Shown here: positions 41,763-51,390 of the stretch, in pieces | Layout: each line of letters opens with the position of its first letter | How positions within the stretch are numbered: the first letter of the stretch is position 1 | NCBI RefSeq assembly: GCF_002208135.1 | Contig: NZ_CP021646.1 | Span: forward strand, 1,905,501 to 1,969,500 | DNA length: 64,000 bases | From: Pseudoalteromonas piscicida | GTDB lineage: Bacteria > Pseudomonadota > Gammaproteobacteria > Enterobacterales > Alteromonadaceae | Reading direction: 5' to 3' | Made by a program: the position numbers and the translations under genes | The notes under the pieces: model-generated | The model's input: only the letters and a program-made list of their open reading frames with translations | Told to the model about the DNA's origin: nothing | Database searches by the model: none

Positions 41763-41792
41763 AATAAAAAAGCGGCAATTTGCATTGCCGCT
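41763..41792 (-). terminator. Terminator of the ivd operon
   Basis: On the minus strand AGCGGCAA pairs with TTGCCGCT (41771-41778 and 41785-41792) and is followed by a T-run (AAAAAA before 41771 on +). It follows the SDR stop by 58 bp and separates the ivd operon from the VOC gene. Confidence 0.85.
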
Positions 41793-41849
41793 TCACACAC
41801 TCAAGTAGGAACTTGGACTACACGTTGTAAAACCAAGCCTATTTTTTCA

Positions 41850-42611
41850 TTACAAGCGAATGCCGCCGTCAATCTCAACGACACGTCCCGTAAAGAAATC
41901 ATTTTCAATGATATATTTTGCTGTATGAGCAATTTCTTGCGCTTCACCCAGACGCCCGACCGGCTTCATTTTCACTAGGCGCTCTTTGGCTTCAGGCTTC
42001 ATTGCATCGGTCATTTTTGTACGGATCACACCTGGTGCAATTGCGCCCACGCGAATACCAAAACGACCTAATTCTTTAGCCCAACTGGTAGTCATCGCAA
42101 CGACACCAGACTTTGCCGCTGAATAATTGGTTTGTCCCATATTACCAGCGCGCGCAACGCTCGACATATTAATGATCACGCCACCATTACCCGCTTCTAC
42201 CATTTTGACGGCAGCTTCGCGGCCGCACAGGAAAACTCCTGTGAGATTGACATCAATAACGGATTGAAATTGCGAAAGCGACATTTTATCGATGACTTGC
42301 CCGTCTTTTGCTTTAAGCAGCAAACCGTCACGCAAAATACCCGCATTATTTATTAAAACCGCAATATCACCGCAGTCATTTACGATGGCATTAAACACAT
42401 TTTCCACGTCTGATTCTTGACTAACATTAGCAACATATGTGTTAACTTGTGTGCCAAATTGAGCAAGTTCGCGCTTCGCTTCTGCTAAAACGTCTTCTTG
42501 CATATCTATCAGGGCTAGTTTTGCTCCGAGCTTTGCCATTTCAGTCGCCATAGCAAGACCTAAGCCTTGCGCACCACCAGTGATCACAACTGTTTTATTG
42601 TTAATATCCAT
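41850..42611 (-). CDS. ivdG: 3-hydroxyacyl-CoA dehydrogenase, SDR family (isoleucine degradation)
   Basis: The 253-residue classical SDR has the NAD(P)-binding TGGAQGLGLAMA (about 11-22), NNAG at about 90 and the catalytic Ser...YSAAKSG (Tyr at about 155). In the ivd operons described for Shewanella-type bacteria, ivdG encodes a 3-hydroxy-2-methylbutyryl-CoA dehydrogenase-like SDR; position as the last gene of the same gene set supports that. FabG-like activity is an alternative. It starts 6 bases after mmsB. Confidence 0.85.
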   Translation of the reverse strand: MDINNKTVVITGGAQGLGLAMATEMAKLGAKLALIDMQEDVLAEAKRELAQFGTQVNTYVANVSQESDVENVFNAIVNDCGDIAVLINNAGILRDGLLLKAKDGQVIDKMSLSQFQSVIDVNLTGVFLCGREAAVKMVEAGNGGVIINMSSVARAGNMGQTNYSAAKSGVVAMTTSWAKELGRFGIRVGAIAPGVIRTKMTDAMKPEAKERLVKMKPVGRLGEAQEIAHTAKYIIENDFFTGRVVEIDGGIRL

Positions 42612-42617
42612 AGTGTC

Positions 42618-43505
42618 CTATTTCTCTGAATAAAGCTTAAAAATCGCACTAAAGTCTTCACTGCCTTTGCCTTGATTTTGCATCAAGTTATACAGATTCT
42701 TCGCCAGCGCCCCCATGGGCGTCGCAGAATTCGTTTGCTGCGCAGATTGCATCGCAAGGCCAAGATCTTTAGCCATTAAATCAACCATAAAGCCCGGCTT
42801 ATAACCGTTCGAAGAAGGCACATTTTCTAGTACATCAGGACATGGGTTGTATAGCTCTAGCGTCCAGTTTCGACCTGAGCTGTTGAGCATAATTTCGCTC
42901 AATACTTTAGGATCTAAGCCATGATCTACACCCATTTGCAGCGCTTCACTTGTGCCCGCCATAAGTATTGATAACAGCATATTGTTACATATCTTCGCGA
43001 CTTGTCCCGCACCAATATCTCCAGCATGGAAGATATTCTTACCCATATTGGTAAGTACCACATGCGCACGTTCAAAGTCTGCTTTATTACCGCCGACAAT
43101 AAAAGTTAAGGTACCAGCCGCTGCACCTGCCACACCGCCGGACACAGGCGCATCAACAAATGAAATACCCGATTCTGCCAACTTGTTACCGACAAACTGA
43201 GCGGATCCGGCATCGATGGTCGAACAATCAATTACTTGTGTATTTTTACTAAGGTAATTAATTAATCCGTCATCGCCGGTATACACTGCTCGAACATGTT
43301 TGCCTGCAGGCAGCATACTGATCACATAATCGGCTTCGCGACATACATCGCTCACAACCGTCGCTTTCGTCGCGCCACTTGCTTCAAGCGTCGCAACGGC
43401 CTCAGGGTTCAAATCGAATACACATACTTGGTGGCCAGCCTTTAATAGGTTAATGGCCATTGGACCACCCATATTACCTAAGCCGATAAATCCTACTCGT
43501 GCCAT
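42618..43505 (-). CDS. mmsB: 3-hydroxyisobutyrate dehydrogenase
   Basis: The 295-residue enzyme oxidises 3-hydroxyisobutyrate to methylmalonate semialdehyde in valine breakdown. It shows the Rossmann start VGFIGLGNMGGPMAINLLKA, the substrate-binding DAPVSGGVAGAAAGTLTFIV, and the catalytic lysine in GAGQVAKICNNMLL (Lys at about 171), with the C-terminal helical KDLGLAMQSAQQ segment. It lies between the hydrolase gene (12 bases upstream in the operon) and ivdG. Equivalent to ivdF in the published ivd naming as I recall it. Confidence 0.93.
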   Translation of the reverse strand: MARVGFIGLGNMGGPMAINLLKAGHQVCVFDLNPEAVATLEASGATKATVVSDVCREADYVISMLPAGKHVRAVYTGDDGLINYLSKNTQVIDCSTIDAGSAQFVGNKLAESGISFVDAPVSGGVAGAAAGTLTFIVGGNKADFERAHVVLTNMGKNIFHAGDIGAGQVAKICNNMLLSILMAGTSEALQMGVDHGLDPKVLSEIMLNSSGRNWTLELYNPCPDVLENVPSSNGYKPGFMVDLMAKDLGLAMQSAQQTNSATPMGALAKNLYNLMQNQGKGSEDFSAIFKLYSEK

Positions 43506-43517
43506 TTAAGTCACTCC

Positions 43518-44657
43518 TTATAAGTCACGCAATGGGTGATCGTTTTCATCCCAGCGAGGTGCAAAAAAGCGTTCTACCGCGTCGTCTGTCACTTCGGCGA
43601 CAGATTTAAATCGCCAATTTGGCTTACCATCTTTATCAATAAGCAACGCACGAACACCTTCTTGAAACTCACCAAACTCGCCAGCCGTTACCGACATTCC
43701 TAATTCCTGCTTAAAACAGTCTTTTAGTGTTTTGCCTTCACTTCTAGTGAGCTGCGCTTTAACTAATGCTGCACTTAATGGTGAACCATGCTTTAATGCG
43801 GCCTGTGCCTTGCTTAGCCATTTGTTGTCAGTGCTATCCAACGCCAAAATAAACTCAACTTGGTCTGATAACTCACGTTTCTCATCAAGCGCTTCAAACA
43901 CTTTCATAAGCGGTTTAATTTCACTTTTTGGCGGCGCATGAGACGCTTCATCTAGTGACAACAGCAGCTGAGTAAGCTTTTCATGATTTAATACATTGGT
44001 TTTGCCCCAGTTCACTTCAACTAGGTTTTGTAACAGTAAGCTCAGTTTTTCTGAGTCCATAAAATGATCGGCGAGCCCAACCAGCTTGGCATCCGCAGCG
44101 TTAATGTTTGCAGCGGTGAGACCTAGGAATAGTCCTACGCCTTTTGGCATCTTATTGAGGAAATAGCTCCCACCAACATCAGGGTATAAGCCAATGGTGA
44201 TTTCTGGCATCGCGATGCGCGACGTTTCTGTCATCACTTTATGGCTTGCGCCAGCCGTTAAGCCCAGTCCGCCACCCATGATGATGCCATTACCCCATAG
44301 TAGGATTGGCTTATCATAGTTATGGATTTGATAATCTAACCGGTACTCTTCACTGAAAAAGGTTTCGATTAATGCGTTACTCGTATCAGACGACATTTCG
44401 CGATATAAACTCACGACATCGCCGCCGGCACAAAACGCCTTCTCGCCAGCACCTTTTAGCATAACCATTGCTATTTGCGGGTCGTTTGCCCAAGCGTCTA
44501 GTTGTGGCGCGAGCAAACGGATCATATCAAGGTTTAAGGCATTTAACGCTTTTGGTGCATTTAATGTCGCCAGCGCTATTTTCATCCCGTTATGGCATGT
44601 TGCCTGTTCGAATATAACCGGCGCCTCTTCATGATTTATTAGCTCAAATTCAATCAT
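43518..44657 (-). CDS. ivdE: 3-hydroxyisobutyryl-CoA hydrolase
   Basis: This 379-residue crotonase-fold enzyme releases 3-hydroxyisobutyrate from its CoA ester in valine catabolism. The oxyanion-hole motif is FCAGGDVVSLYREM and the second site GIIMGGGLGLTAGASHK, with catalytic Glu in MPEITIGLYPDVGGSYFLNK; PDVGGSYFL is typical of the hydrolase rather than hydratases. The start is the ATG at 44657, overlapping the ivdD stop by one base (TAATG); a TTG at 44672 is rejected. C-terminal SVAEVTDDAVERFFAPRW is also typical. Confidence 0.9.
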   Translation of the reverse strand: MIEFELINHEEAPVIFEQATCHNGMKIALATLNAPKALNALNLDMIRLLAPQLDAWANDPQIAMVMLKGAGEKAFCAGGDVVSLYREMSSDTSNALIETFFSEEYRLDYQIHNYDKPILLWGNGIIMGGGLGLTAGASHKVMTETSRIAMPEITIGLYPDVGGSYFLNKMPKGVGLFLGLTAANINAADAKLVGLADHFMDSEKLSLLLQNLVEVNWGKTNVLNHEKLTQLLLSLDEASHAPPKSEIKPLMKVFEALDEKRELSDQVEFILALDSTDNKWLSKAQAALKHGSPLSAALVKAQLTRSEGKTLKDCFKQELGMSVTAGEFGEFQEGVRALLIDKDGKPNWRFKSVAEVTDDAVERFFAPRWDENDHPLRDL

Positions 44658-45433
44658 TAGCCATTTACCCAATTCGCTTTACGCTTCTCTAAAAACGCGT
44701 TTACGCCTTCTTTTTGATCTTGCGTATCGAATAATGTTACGAAAAGTTCGCGTTCAAGTGGCAATGCGCTATTGATTGTGCCAGAGCGGCCTTTTTGAAT
44801 GAGAGCCTTACAAGCCGTGACCGCAACAGGACTTTGATCTTCTACTTTCTTAGCAAGTTCAAGCGCAGCTTCCAGTGCTTTCCCCTGCTCGACCACTTCT
44901 TCAACCAAGCCAATTTGCTGTGCTTTATCGGCTTTTAAGCGCTCACCGCATAAAATCATACGTTTTGCCCAGCCTTCACCCACAAGCCAAGACAAGTTTT
45001 GTGTGCCGCCAGCACAAGGTAACAACCCGACTTTCGCCTCAGGGAGTGCCATTTGTGCTTGAGCTTCGGCGATGCGGATATCGCATGCTAGTGCGACTTC
45101 TAAACCGCCACCCATTGCAAAACCATTGATAGCAGCAATAGATACGCCTCTAAAGTCGCTGAGTGTTTCAAACGCTTCGCCAAATACTCGAGACATATCC
45201 GCAGCGACTCCTTTGTCACCGTCGGCAAATACGTTTAGATCTGCTCCTGCTGAAAAGAACTTTTCACCTTCACCAGTGATCACTAACGAATAAATTTCTT
45301 TATCTGCGTTCAATTCGATTACTAGATTTTTAAGTGCAGTTAGTGTGTCTTTTGTCCACGTATTCGCCGGTGGATTTGACATAGTAACAACGGCAGTATG
45401 GCCTTGTTTTTCGAGTTTTAATTGTGCAGTCAT
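44657..45433 (-). CDS. ivdD: Enoyl-CoA hydratase (methacrylyl/tiglyl-CoA)
   Basis: The 258-residue crotonase-fold hydratase adds water to branched 2-enoyl-CoA in valine and isoleucine degradation. Motifs: FSAGADLNVFADGD (oxyanion hole), AINGFAMGGGLEVALACDIR, and catalytic glutamates in ALPEAKVGLLPCAGGTQ. It starts 10 bases after the acyl-CoA dehydrogenase stop and is translationally coupled to ivdE by a TAATG overlap. Substrate assignment follows from the operon. Confidence 0.9.
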   Translation of the reverse strand: MTAQLKLEKQGHTAVVTMSNPPANTWTKDTLTALKNLVIELNADKEIYSLVITGEGEKFFSAGADLNVFADGDKGVAADMSRVFGEAFETLSDFRGVSIAAINGFAMGGGLEVALACDIRIAEAQAQMALPEAKVGLLPCAGGTQNLSWLVGEGWAKRMILCGERLKADKAQQIGLVEEVVEQGKALEAALELAKKVEDQSPVAVTACKALIQKGRSGTINSALPLERELFVTLFDTQDQKEGVNAFLEKRKANWVNG

Positions 45434-45443
45434 GATGCTCTCC

Positions 45444-46628
45444 TTATAGGACGCTTGGGGCGCCTTCAGCTAAGATCCGACGTGCAATAATTACACGCAT
45501 AATTTCGTTTGTACCTTCAAGGATCTGATGAACACGTACGTCACGTAAATGACGTTCAAGTGGATACTCTTTGATATACCCGTAACCACCATGAATTTGC
45601 AGTGCATCATCACACACCTTAGTGCCTACATCAGTGGCAAAACGCTTCGCCATTGCGCAATAAGTGGTCTTTTCTGGGTCGTTGCTATCCAGTTTAAATG
45701 CTGCAAGTCGAACCATTTGGCGCGCAGCCACAAGTTCAGTATTCATATCTGCGATTTTAAATTGCAATGCTTGGAACGCCGCTAACGGTTTACCAAACTG
45801 AGAACGCTCTTGCATATACTGCTTGGCGGTATTGAGTGCTTGTTGGGCTGTACCAATAGAACAAGTCGCAATATTAATACGACCACCATCAAGACCTTGC
45901 ATCGCAAATTTGAAGCCTTCACCTTCTTGGCCTAACAGGTTGGCAGCTGGGATCCGGACATTTTCAAGCGTGATAAGGCGCGTAGGCTGAGCGTTCCAAC
46001 CCATTTTTTCTTCTGCTTTGCCATAAATAACCCCATCAGCATCGGCAGGTACAACAAAGGCCGAAATACCTTTTGGACCTGCTTCACCGGTTCTTGCCAT
46101 TACCACCAATACGTCGGTTTCACCGGCACCTGAGATAAACATCTTTGAGCCAGACAGAACGTACTCGTCGCCTTCTTTTATTGCTTTTGTTTTCAGCGAT
46201 GCAGCATCAGAGCCAGAACCAGGCTCTGTTAGACAGTAAGAAGCCAGTAGCTCACCTGTTACTAACTGATCCATATATTTTGCTTTGGTTTCTTCCGTTG
46301 CAAAGCTCGCTATCATCCACGTTGCCATGTTATGGATAGTCAACATGGCGGTGGTTGCTGTACAACCCATAGAAAGTTGTTCAAAAATAATACTTGAGTC
46401 AAGGCGAGATAAACCCAGACCACCTGCCTCTTCTGGCGTATATAGACCGCAAAAACCAAGCTCACCTGCTTTTTGAATTACGTCTTTTGGAAAAATGTGC
46501 TCTTGATCCCATTTTGCAGCATGTGGAGCAAGCTCGCTCATTGCAAATTGGTGCGCCATATCGGCAAATGCTTGTTGATCTTCGTTTAGGTTAAAGTCCA
46601 CGCTAGACCTCTCTTGCTGTTCTGACAC
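45444..46628 (-). CDS. ivdC: Branched-chain (isobutyryl/2-methylbutyryl) acyl-CoA dehydrogenase
   Basis: The 394-residue flavoenzyme oxidises isobutyryl-CoA and 2-methylbutyryl-CoA to the 2-enoyl forms. It has the acyl-CoA dehydrogenase signatures ASYCLTEPGSGSDAASLKTK, FMQERSQFGKPLAAFQALQF-like text (here MQERSQFGKPLAAFQALQFK) and QIHGGYGYIKEYPLERHLRD with the catalytic base in QILEGTNEIMRVIIAR (Glu at about 377). It is the first gene after an internal hairpin that separates it from mmsA. Confidence 0.9.
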   Translation of the reverse strand: MSEQQERSSVDFNLNEDQQAFADMAHQFAMSELAPHAAKWDQEHIFPKDVIQKAGELGFCGLYTPEEAGGLGLSRLDSSIIFEQLSMGCTATTAMLTIHNMATWMIASFATEETKAKYMDQLVTGELLASYCLTEPGSGSDAASLKTKAIKEGDEYVLSGSKMFISGAGETDVLVVMARTGEAGPKGISAFVVPADADGVIYGKAEEKMGWNAQPTRLITLENVRIPAANLLGQEGEGFKFAMQGLDGGRINIATCSIGTAQQALNTAKQYMQERSQFGKPLAAFQALQFKIADMNTELVAARQMVRLAAFKLDSNDPEKTTYCAMAKRFATDVGTKVCDDALQIHGGYGYIKEYPLERHLRDVRVHQILEGTNEIMRVIIARRILAEGAPSVL

Positions 46629-46663
46629 CCTGAATATGTGTCGGTAATTCTTATCGTTTTGGT

Positions 46664-46697
46664 AAAAAATAGCGTACTCCCCTGCAGAGCACGCTAT
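46664..46697 (-). terminator. Internal terminator or attenuator between mmsA and ivdC
   Basis: On the minus strand ATAGCGTGCTC and GAGTACGCTAT form an 11-bp stem with one G-T pair and a 7-base loop, followed by TTTTTT. It lies 10 bp past the mmsA stop, inside the ivd gene cluster, and would reduce or stop read-through into ivdC. Confidence 0.8.
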
Positions 46698-46707
46698 GCA
46701 ATATAAG

Positions 46708-48198
46708 TTATCTAAGATTGATACTCATATTTGGACCACTGACAGCCTCATCGTCAAACCAACGTGAGGTAATCGTTTTGGTTTCTGTATAGAAACGCAC
46801 GCCTTGCTTACCGTAGGTGTGTTGGTCGCCGTAGAATGAATTCTTCCAACCGGTGAATGAGAAGAATGGCAATGGCACAGGAATAGGAATATTAATACCG
46901 ACCTGACCCACTTCGATTTCACGCTGGAATTTACGTGCTGCGCCACCGCTTGCAGTGAATAATGAGGTGCCATTACCGTATGGATTGTTATTAATAAGCG
47001 TAATTGCTTCATCTAAACTATCGACAAATACACAGCAAAGGACTGGGCCAAAGATTTCTTCTTTGTAGATATCCATTTCAGTTGTGACGTTTGAAAACAG
47101 GGTTGGACCTACCCAGTTACCACTTTCATAACCCTCAACTGTAAAATCAGAGCCGTCTAGCAAACAAGTTGCGCCTTGCTGCTTACCACTGTCAATCAGC
47201 GACAGAATACGCGCTTTAGCCTGCGGCGTCGTTTGCGGACCATAAGCGGCTTCAGGATCATCCCATACGCCAGGACGAACCTTCGCCATTGCGTCTTTAA
47301 GTTCCTCTACCCACTGTTGTGATTGCCCAACAAACACGGCCACTGAGATCCCCATACAGCGCTGACCACCCGCGCCGACCGAAGAGCCAACCAGGTTATT
47401 GATCACTTGCTCTTTTTTCGCATCTGGCATAATAACCATGTGGTTTTTCGCACCAACACACGCTTGAACGCGTTTGAGATTTTGCGTACCTTTGCTGTAA
47501 ATGTACTGACCAACACCACAAGAACCCACGAAAGAAATCGCGCGAATTTCCGGCGCTTCAAGGAGTTGGTCAACCTGATCTTTACTACCGTGTACTACCT
47601 GTAGTACGCCTTTTGGCGCACCGGCTTCTTCAAACAACTCAACCAAGCGCATTGGCGTTAGTGGATCTTGCTCTGATGGCTTAAGTACAAAGGTGTTACC
47701 GCATACAATTGCCATTGGGAACATCCACAGCGGGATCATCGCTGGGAAGTTAAATGGCGTAATACCAGCACAAACGCCTAGCGGTTGGGTATATGAATAG
47801 GTGTCGATATTTCGGGCAACGTTTTCTACCGTCTCGCCCATCATCATTGAAGGGGCATTACATGCTTGCTCAACCACTTCAATACCACGCCATACATCAC
47901 CTTTCGCATCTTCAAAAGTTTTACCAAGTTCATGGCAAATGATGGTTGCGATTTCTTCTTGGTGCTCTTTAAGAAGCGCTGCATAACGCATCATAATTCG
48001 CGCACGCTCAGTTACCGGAACATTACGCCATGTTTTAAATGCTTCTTGAGCTGAATGAATTGCAGCTTGTACTTCTTCGTTAGTAGCACAAGGCACTTTT
48101 GCTAATACTTCTTGATTAGCCGGATTAACAACGTCTAACCATTTGTCAGACTGAGACTGTGAAAATTCACCGTTGATGTATAAAGGTACTTGGTGCAT
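46708..48198 (-). CDS. mmsA: CoA-acylating methylmalonate-semialdehyde dehydrogenase
   Basis: The 496-residue aldehyde dehydrogenase converts methylmalonate semialdehyde to propionyl-CoA, ending valine degradation. It shows the ALDH core with the MMSDH-specific [34 protein letters not shown], the NAD-binding [15 protein letters not shown], and the catalytic cysteine in [17 protein letters not shown] (Cys at about 282). The ending [20 protein letters not shown] is typical. Equivalent to ivdB in published ivd operons as I recall. A hairpin follows the gene. Confidence 0.94.
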   Translation of the reverse strand: MHQVPLYINGEFSQSQSDKWLDVVNPANQEVLAKVPCATNEEVQAAIHSAQEAFKTWRNVPVTERARIMMRYAALLKEHQEEIATIICHELGKTFEDAKGDVWRGIEVVEQACNAPSMMMGETVENVARNIDTYSYTQPLGVCAGITPFNFPAMIPLWMFPMAIVCGNTFVLKPSEQDPLTPMRLVELFEEAGAPKGVLQVVHGSKDQVDQLLEAPEIRAISFVGSCGVGQYIYSKGTQNLKRVQACVGAKNHMVIMPDAKKEQVINNLVGSSVGAGGQRCMGISVAVFVGQSQQWVEELKDAMAKVRPGVWDDPEAAYGPQTTPQAKARILSLIDSGKQQGATCLLDGSDFTVEGYESGNWVGPTLFSNVTTEMDIYKEEIFGPVLCCVFVDSLDEAITLINNNPYGNGTSLFTASGGAARKFQREIEVGQVGINIPIPVPLPFFSFTGWKNSFYGDQHTYGKQGVRFYTETKTITSRWFDDEAVSGPNMSINLR

Positions 48199-48294
48199 GA
48201 AGCACTCCTCCCCATAAAACGAGTTTATGCGCTGCGTGAATGATTAGAATTATTGAAAACGCAGCGCCCCTTGAACGAAATAAATTGCAGTAAC

Positions 48295-49473
48295 TTACAC
48301 TTCTACCGCAAGCGCTACAGCTTCACCACCACCGATACATAGTGAGGCTACGCCTTTTGATAAGCCGCGGTTTTTTAGTGCATGGATAAGTGTAACTAAG
48401 ATACGTGCACCGCTTGCACCGATTGGGTGACCAAGCGCACAAGCACCACCGTTTACGTTGACTTTGTTGCTATCTAACTGCATTTCGTTGATAGCCAACA
48501 TAGTCACCATGGCAAATGCTTCGTTGATTTCCCAAAGATCAACGTCTGCTGTCGACCAACCTGATTTTTCAAGCAGCTTATTCATCGCACCGACCGGCGC
48601 AACGGTAAATTCAGCAGGCGCTTGTGAGTGAGTTGCATGGGCAACAATCTTACAAAGTGGCGTCAAACCGTGCTTTTTCGCTTCTGATTCACTCATTAAA
48701 ATCAGCGCGGCTGCACCGTCTGAAATAGACGAAGAGTTGGCAGCAGTGATAGTGCCATCTTTTTTAAATGCTGGGCGAAGTGATGGAATTTTGTCTGGAC
48801 GGGCATTACCAGGTTGCTCGTCGGTATTTACCTCAACATCCCCCTTACGTGTACTCATTACATGAGGAGCAATCTCATTGCCAAAACTGCCATTTTCGAT
48901 TGCGGCGTTTGCTTTACTTAGAGAGCCAAGTGCAAATTCATCCATGTGCTCACGGGTTATGCCATATTCATCAGCGGTAGCTTGTGCGAAACAACCCATC
49001 GCTTTATTATCATAAGCATCTTCTAAGCCATCAGCCATCATATGGTCTTTGATTTCGCCATGACCCATACGCATTCCGCCACGGGCTTTTGGAATAAAGT
49101 AAGGTGAGTTAGTCATGCTTTCCATGCCACCAGCGATAGCAGAATTAATGCTACCTGAGCGGATGAGATCATGCGCGAACATCGCCGCTTTTAGACCCGA
49201 GCCACATACTTTATTGATTGTTGTCGCACCAGTTGAACGTGCTAACCCTGCATGTAGCATCGCTTGACGCGCTGGCGCTTGACCGAGACCTGCGGGTAGT
49301 ACGCAACCCATAATAACTTCGTCTATACTCGCGTCACTAAGACCTGTTTCATTCATTACTGCTTTAATTGCAGTCGCACCTAAGTCTGTCGCGGTTGCGT
49401 CAGATAGGCTTCCCATAAAGCCACCCATTGGTGTACGCTTAGCAGCGACGATGACAACAGCTTCGTTACTCAT
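48295..49473 (-). CDS. ivdA: Acetyl-CoA C-acyltransferase (thiolase) of the ivd operon
   Basis: The 392-residue thiolase cleaves acetoacetyl-CoA or 2-methylacetoacetyl-CoA. The acylated cysteine is in INKVCGSGLKAAM (about 91), with GGACALGHPIGASGARILVT (His at about 348) and the second cysteine in SLCIGGGEAVALAV (about 380). As the first gene of the ivd cluster its transcription starts from the shared region with liuR. It probably serves isoleucine degradation and may also act on the acetoacetate made by the liu pathway. Confidence 0.9.
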   Translation of the reverse strand: MSNEAVVIVAAKRTPMGGFMGSLSDATATDLGATAIKAVMNETGLSDASIDEVIMGCVLPAGLGQAPARQAMLHAGLARSTGATTINKVCGSGLKAAMFAHDLIRSGSINSAIAGGMESMTNSPYFIPKARGGMRMGHGEIKDHMMADGLEDAYDNKAMGCFAQATADEYGITREHMDEFALGSLSKANAAIENGSFGNEIAPHVMSTRKGDVEVNTDEQPGNARPDKIPSLRPAFKKDGTITAANSSSISDGAAALILMSESEAKKHGLTPLCKIVAHATHSQAPAEFTVAPVGAMNKLLEKSGWSTADVDLWEINEAFAMVTMLAINEMQLDSNKVNVNGGACALGHPIGASGARILVTLIHALKNRGLSKGVASLCIGGGEAVALAVEV

Positions 49474-49538
49474 TGCAAAACTCCTGTTTACAAGCCAATC
49501 TTAGGCTTGTTAAAAATTAACTCTGTATTCGAGCATAC

Positions 49539-49566
49539 ATAATATTTACGTTTACGCCAACGTAAA
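49539..49566 (-). promoter_or_regulatory. Candidate LiuR operator/promoter for ivd
   Basis: On the minus strand TTTACG (49566-49561) and TATTAT (49544-49539) are separated by 16 bp that include GTAAACGTAAA, so a TTTACG/CGTAAA inverted repeat spans the promoter. It is about 70-90 bp ahead of ivdA. The TTTACGT half-site is shared with the second element at 49726. Confidence 0.6.
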
Positions 49567-49725
49567 TCTAAAATCAAGCCAAACGAGATCAGTGAAAGTG
49601 TAAAGCTATCTTGCACAAATTTGTTTCCAAGGCTTATTTTCTCTGGCTGTAATGAAGATTTGATGACAATTCGAACGGACAGATTATTCCTTTTATAAGA
49701 CTAAAGAAGGATCTGCTATTCTTAC

Positions 49726-49754
49726 TTTACCTTTACGTAAACTTCACTTATATT
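49726..49754 (+). promoter_or_regulatory. Candidate LiuR operator/promoter for the liu operon
   Basis: TTTACC (49726-49731) and TATATT (49749-49754) are separated by 17 bp that hold the palindrome TTTACGTAAA at 49732-49741. It is 35-63 bp ahead of the liuR ATG. A palindrome between -35 and -10 is how MerR-family regulators bind, and the spacer of 17 bp is ordinary, hinting at repression rather than the DNA-untwisting used with 19-bp spacers. Confidence 0.6.
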
Positions 49755-49788
49755 GGTCTAATCAGTGACGTTGTAAGTGTAAATAAAA

Positions 49789-50181
49789 ATGCAAGAAATT
49801 AATGAACCTACCTATTCAATCAGCGAGTTAGCTAAAGAATTTGATATTACTACTCGCAGTATTCGTTTTTACGAAGACCAAGGACTCCTTTCTCCTAGGC
49901 GCCAAGGACAAACGCGTATTTACTCAAAACGTGACAAAGTTCGATTAAAACTGATCCTTCGCGGAAAACGCCTTGGTTTTACACTTGCAGAAACTGGCCG
50001 ACTATTTGAGCTTTACGACGCCGACAAATCGAGCGAAAAGCAACTTAAAACCATGTTGCAACTCATTGAAGAGAAAAAAGCCGACTTAAGCCAACAGATG
50101 GACGACATTAAAGTTGTCTTAATGGAACTGGTGACGGCTGAGCGCCGTTGTCGCGACACCCTACACGAGCTCGAAAAATAA
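49789..50181 (+). CDS. liuR: MerR-family regulator LiuR of branched-chain amino acid degradation
   Basis: The 130-residue protein has an N-terminal MerR winged helix (YSISELAKEFDITTRSIRFY then EDQGLLSPRRQGQTRIYSKR) and a C-terminal dimerising coiled coil (about 90-125, LLEKKADLSQQMDDIKVV-like region, here EEKKADLSQQMDDIKVVLME). It lacks an obvious metal- or drug-binding domain. LiuR represses leucine/isovalerate genes in gammaproteobacteria. It heads the liu operon, 24 bases before liuA, so it is likely autoregulated. Confidence 0.9.
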   Translation: MQEINEPTYSISELAKEFDITTRSIRFYEDQGLLSPRRQGQTRIYSKRDKVRLKLILRGKRLGFTLAETGRLFELYDADKSSEKQLKTMLQLIEEKKADLSQQMDDIKVVLMELVTAERRCRDTLHELEK

Positions 50182-50205
50182 ACTCTCACAACAGGATGAA
50201 GACCG

Positions 50206-51381
50206 ATGAGCACAGTATCTTTATATAAAGAATTAAACTTTGGACTAGGCGAAACAGCAGACATGATCCGTGATCATGTGAATAGCTTTGCGACCAGTGA
50301 AATTGCCCCACTTGCTGAAAAAACAGATCAAGAAAATGCATTTCCAAACGAAATGTGGCCAAAGTTTGGCGAAATGGGCCTACTTGGGATCACCGTCGCT
50401 GAAGAATTTGGCGGCTCAAACATGGGTTATCTTGAACACGTTATCGCAATGGAAGAGATAAGCCGTGCGAGTGCATCAATTGGCTTAAGCTACGGCGCAC
50501 ACTCAAACCTATGTGTGAACCAAATTAACCGTAACGGCAACCAAGCCCAAAAAGAAAAATATCTACCAAAACTTATCAGCGGTGAACACATCGGTGCACT
50601 AGCAATGAGTGAGCCCAATGCTGGCTCTGACGTCGTGTCAATGAAACTGCGTGCTGAAAAGCAAGGTGACAAGTTCATCCTTAACGGTAATAAAATGTGG
50701 ATCACCAACGGTCCAGATGCCGACGTTTTTGTGATTTACGCAAAAACGGATACCAATGCAGGCCCTCGCGGGATCACAGCCTTTATCGTCGAAAAAAGCT
50801 TCCCTGGTTTTTCAACGGCACAAAAGTTAGACAAACTTGGAATGCGTGGTTCAAACACCTGTGAGCTGGTATTCGAAAACTGCGAAGTACCTGCAGAAAA
50901 CATCCTTGGCGAATACAACGAAGGCGTTAAGGTACTCATGAGTGGCCTTGACTACGAGCGTGTGGTGTTAGCAGGCGGTCCGCTTGGTATTATGCAGGCT
51001 TGTATGGATGTGGTAGTACCTTATATTCACGAGCGTAAACAATTTAACCAATCCATCGGTGAATTCCAGCTGGTGCAGGGCAAAGTTGCTGACATGTACA
51101 CGCAAATGAACGCCGCACGTTCATACGTTTATACCGTGGCAAAAGCCTGTGACCGTGGTGAAACCACTCGTAAAGATGCTGCTGGAGCGATTTTATATGC
51201 CGCAGAACTTGCAACCAAACTTGCACTTGATGCCATTCAGCTACTAGGCGGAAACGGTTATATCAATGAATATCCTACAGGTCGACTACTTCGCGATGCC
51301 AAGCTGTATGAAATTGGCGCTGGTACGTCTGAGATCCGCCGTATGCTTATCGGACGTGAGCTATTCAACGAAAGTCGCTAG
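50206..51381 (+). CDS. liuA: Isovaleryl-CoA dehydrogenase
   Basis: LiuA oxidises isovaleryl-CoA to 3-methylcrotonyl-CoA using FAD. The 391-residue protein has [20 protein letters not shown] and [18 protein letters not shown], the FAD-contact [20 protein letters not shown], and the C-terminal [20 protein letters not shown] with [19 protein letters not shown]. In isovaleryl-CoA dehydrogenases the catalytic glutamate sits mid-protein in [17 protein letters not shown] (Glu at about 248), which is present, while the usual C-terminal Glu is replaced by Gly-Ala in IGAGTSE, a family-specific feature. AGGATGA lies ahead of ATG 50206. Confidence 0.95.
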   Translation: MSTVSLYKELNFGLGETADMIRDHVNSFATSEIAPLAEKTDQENAFPNEMWPKFGEMGLLGITVAEEFGGSNMGYLEHVIAMEEISRASASIGLSYGAHSNLCVNQINRNGNQAQKEKYLPKLISGEHIGALAMSEPNAGSDVVSMKLRAEKQGDKFILNGNKMWITNGPDADVFVIYAKTDTNAGPRGITAFIVEKSFPGFSTAQKLDKLGMRGSNTCELVFENCEVPAENILGEYNEGVKVLMSGLDYERVVLAGGPLGIMQACMDVVVPYIHERKQFNQSIGEFQLVQGKVADMYTQMNAARSYVYTVAKACDRGETTRKDAAGAILYAAELATKLALDAIQLLGGNGYINEYPTGRLLRDAKLYEIGAGTSEIRRMLIGRELFNESR

Positions 51382-51390
51382 GAGTGCTAC

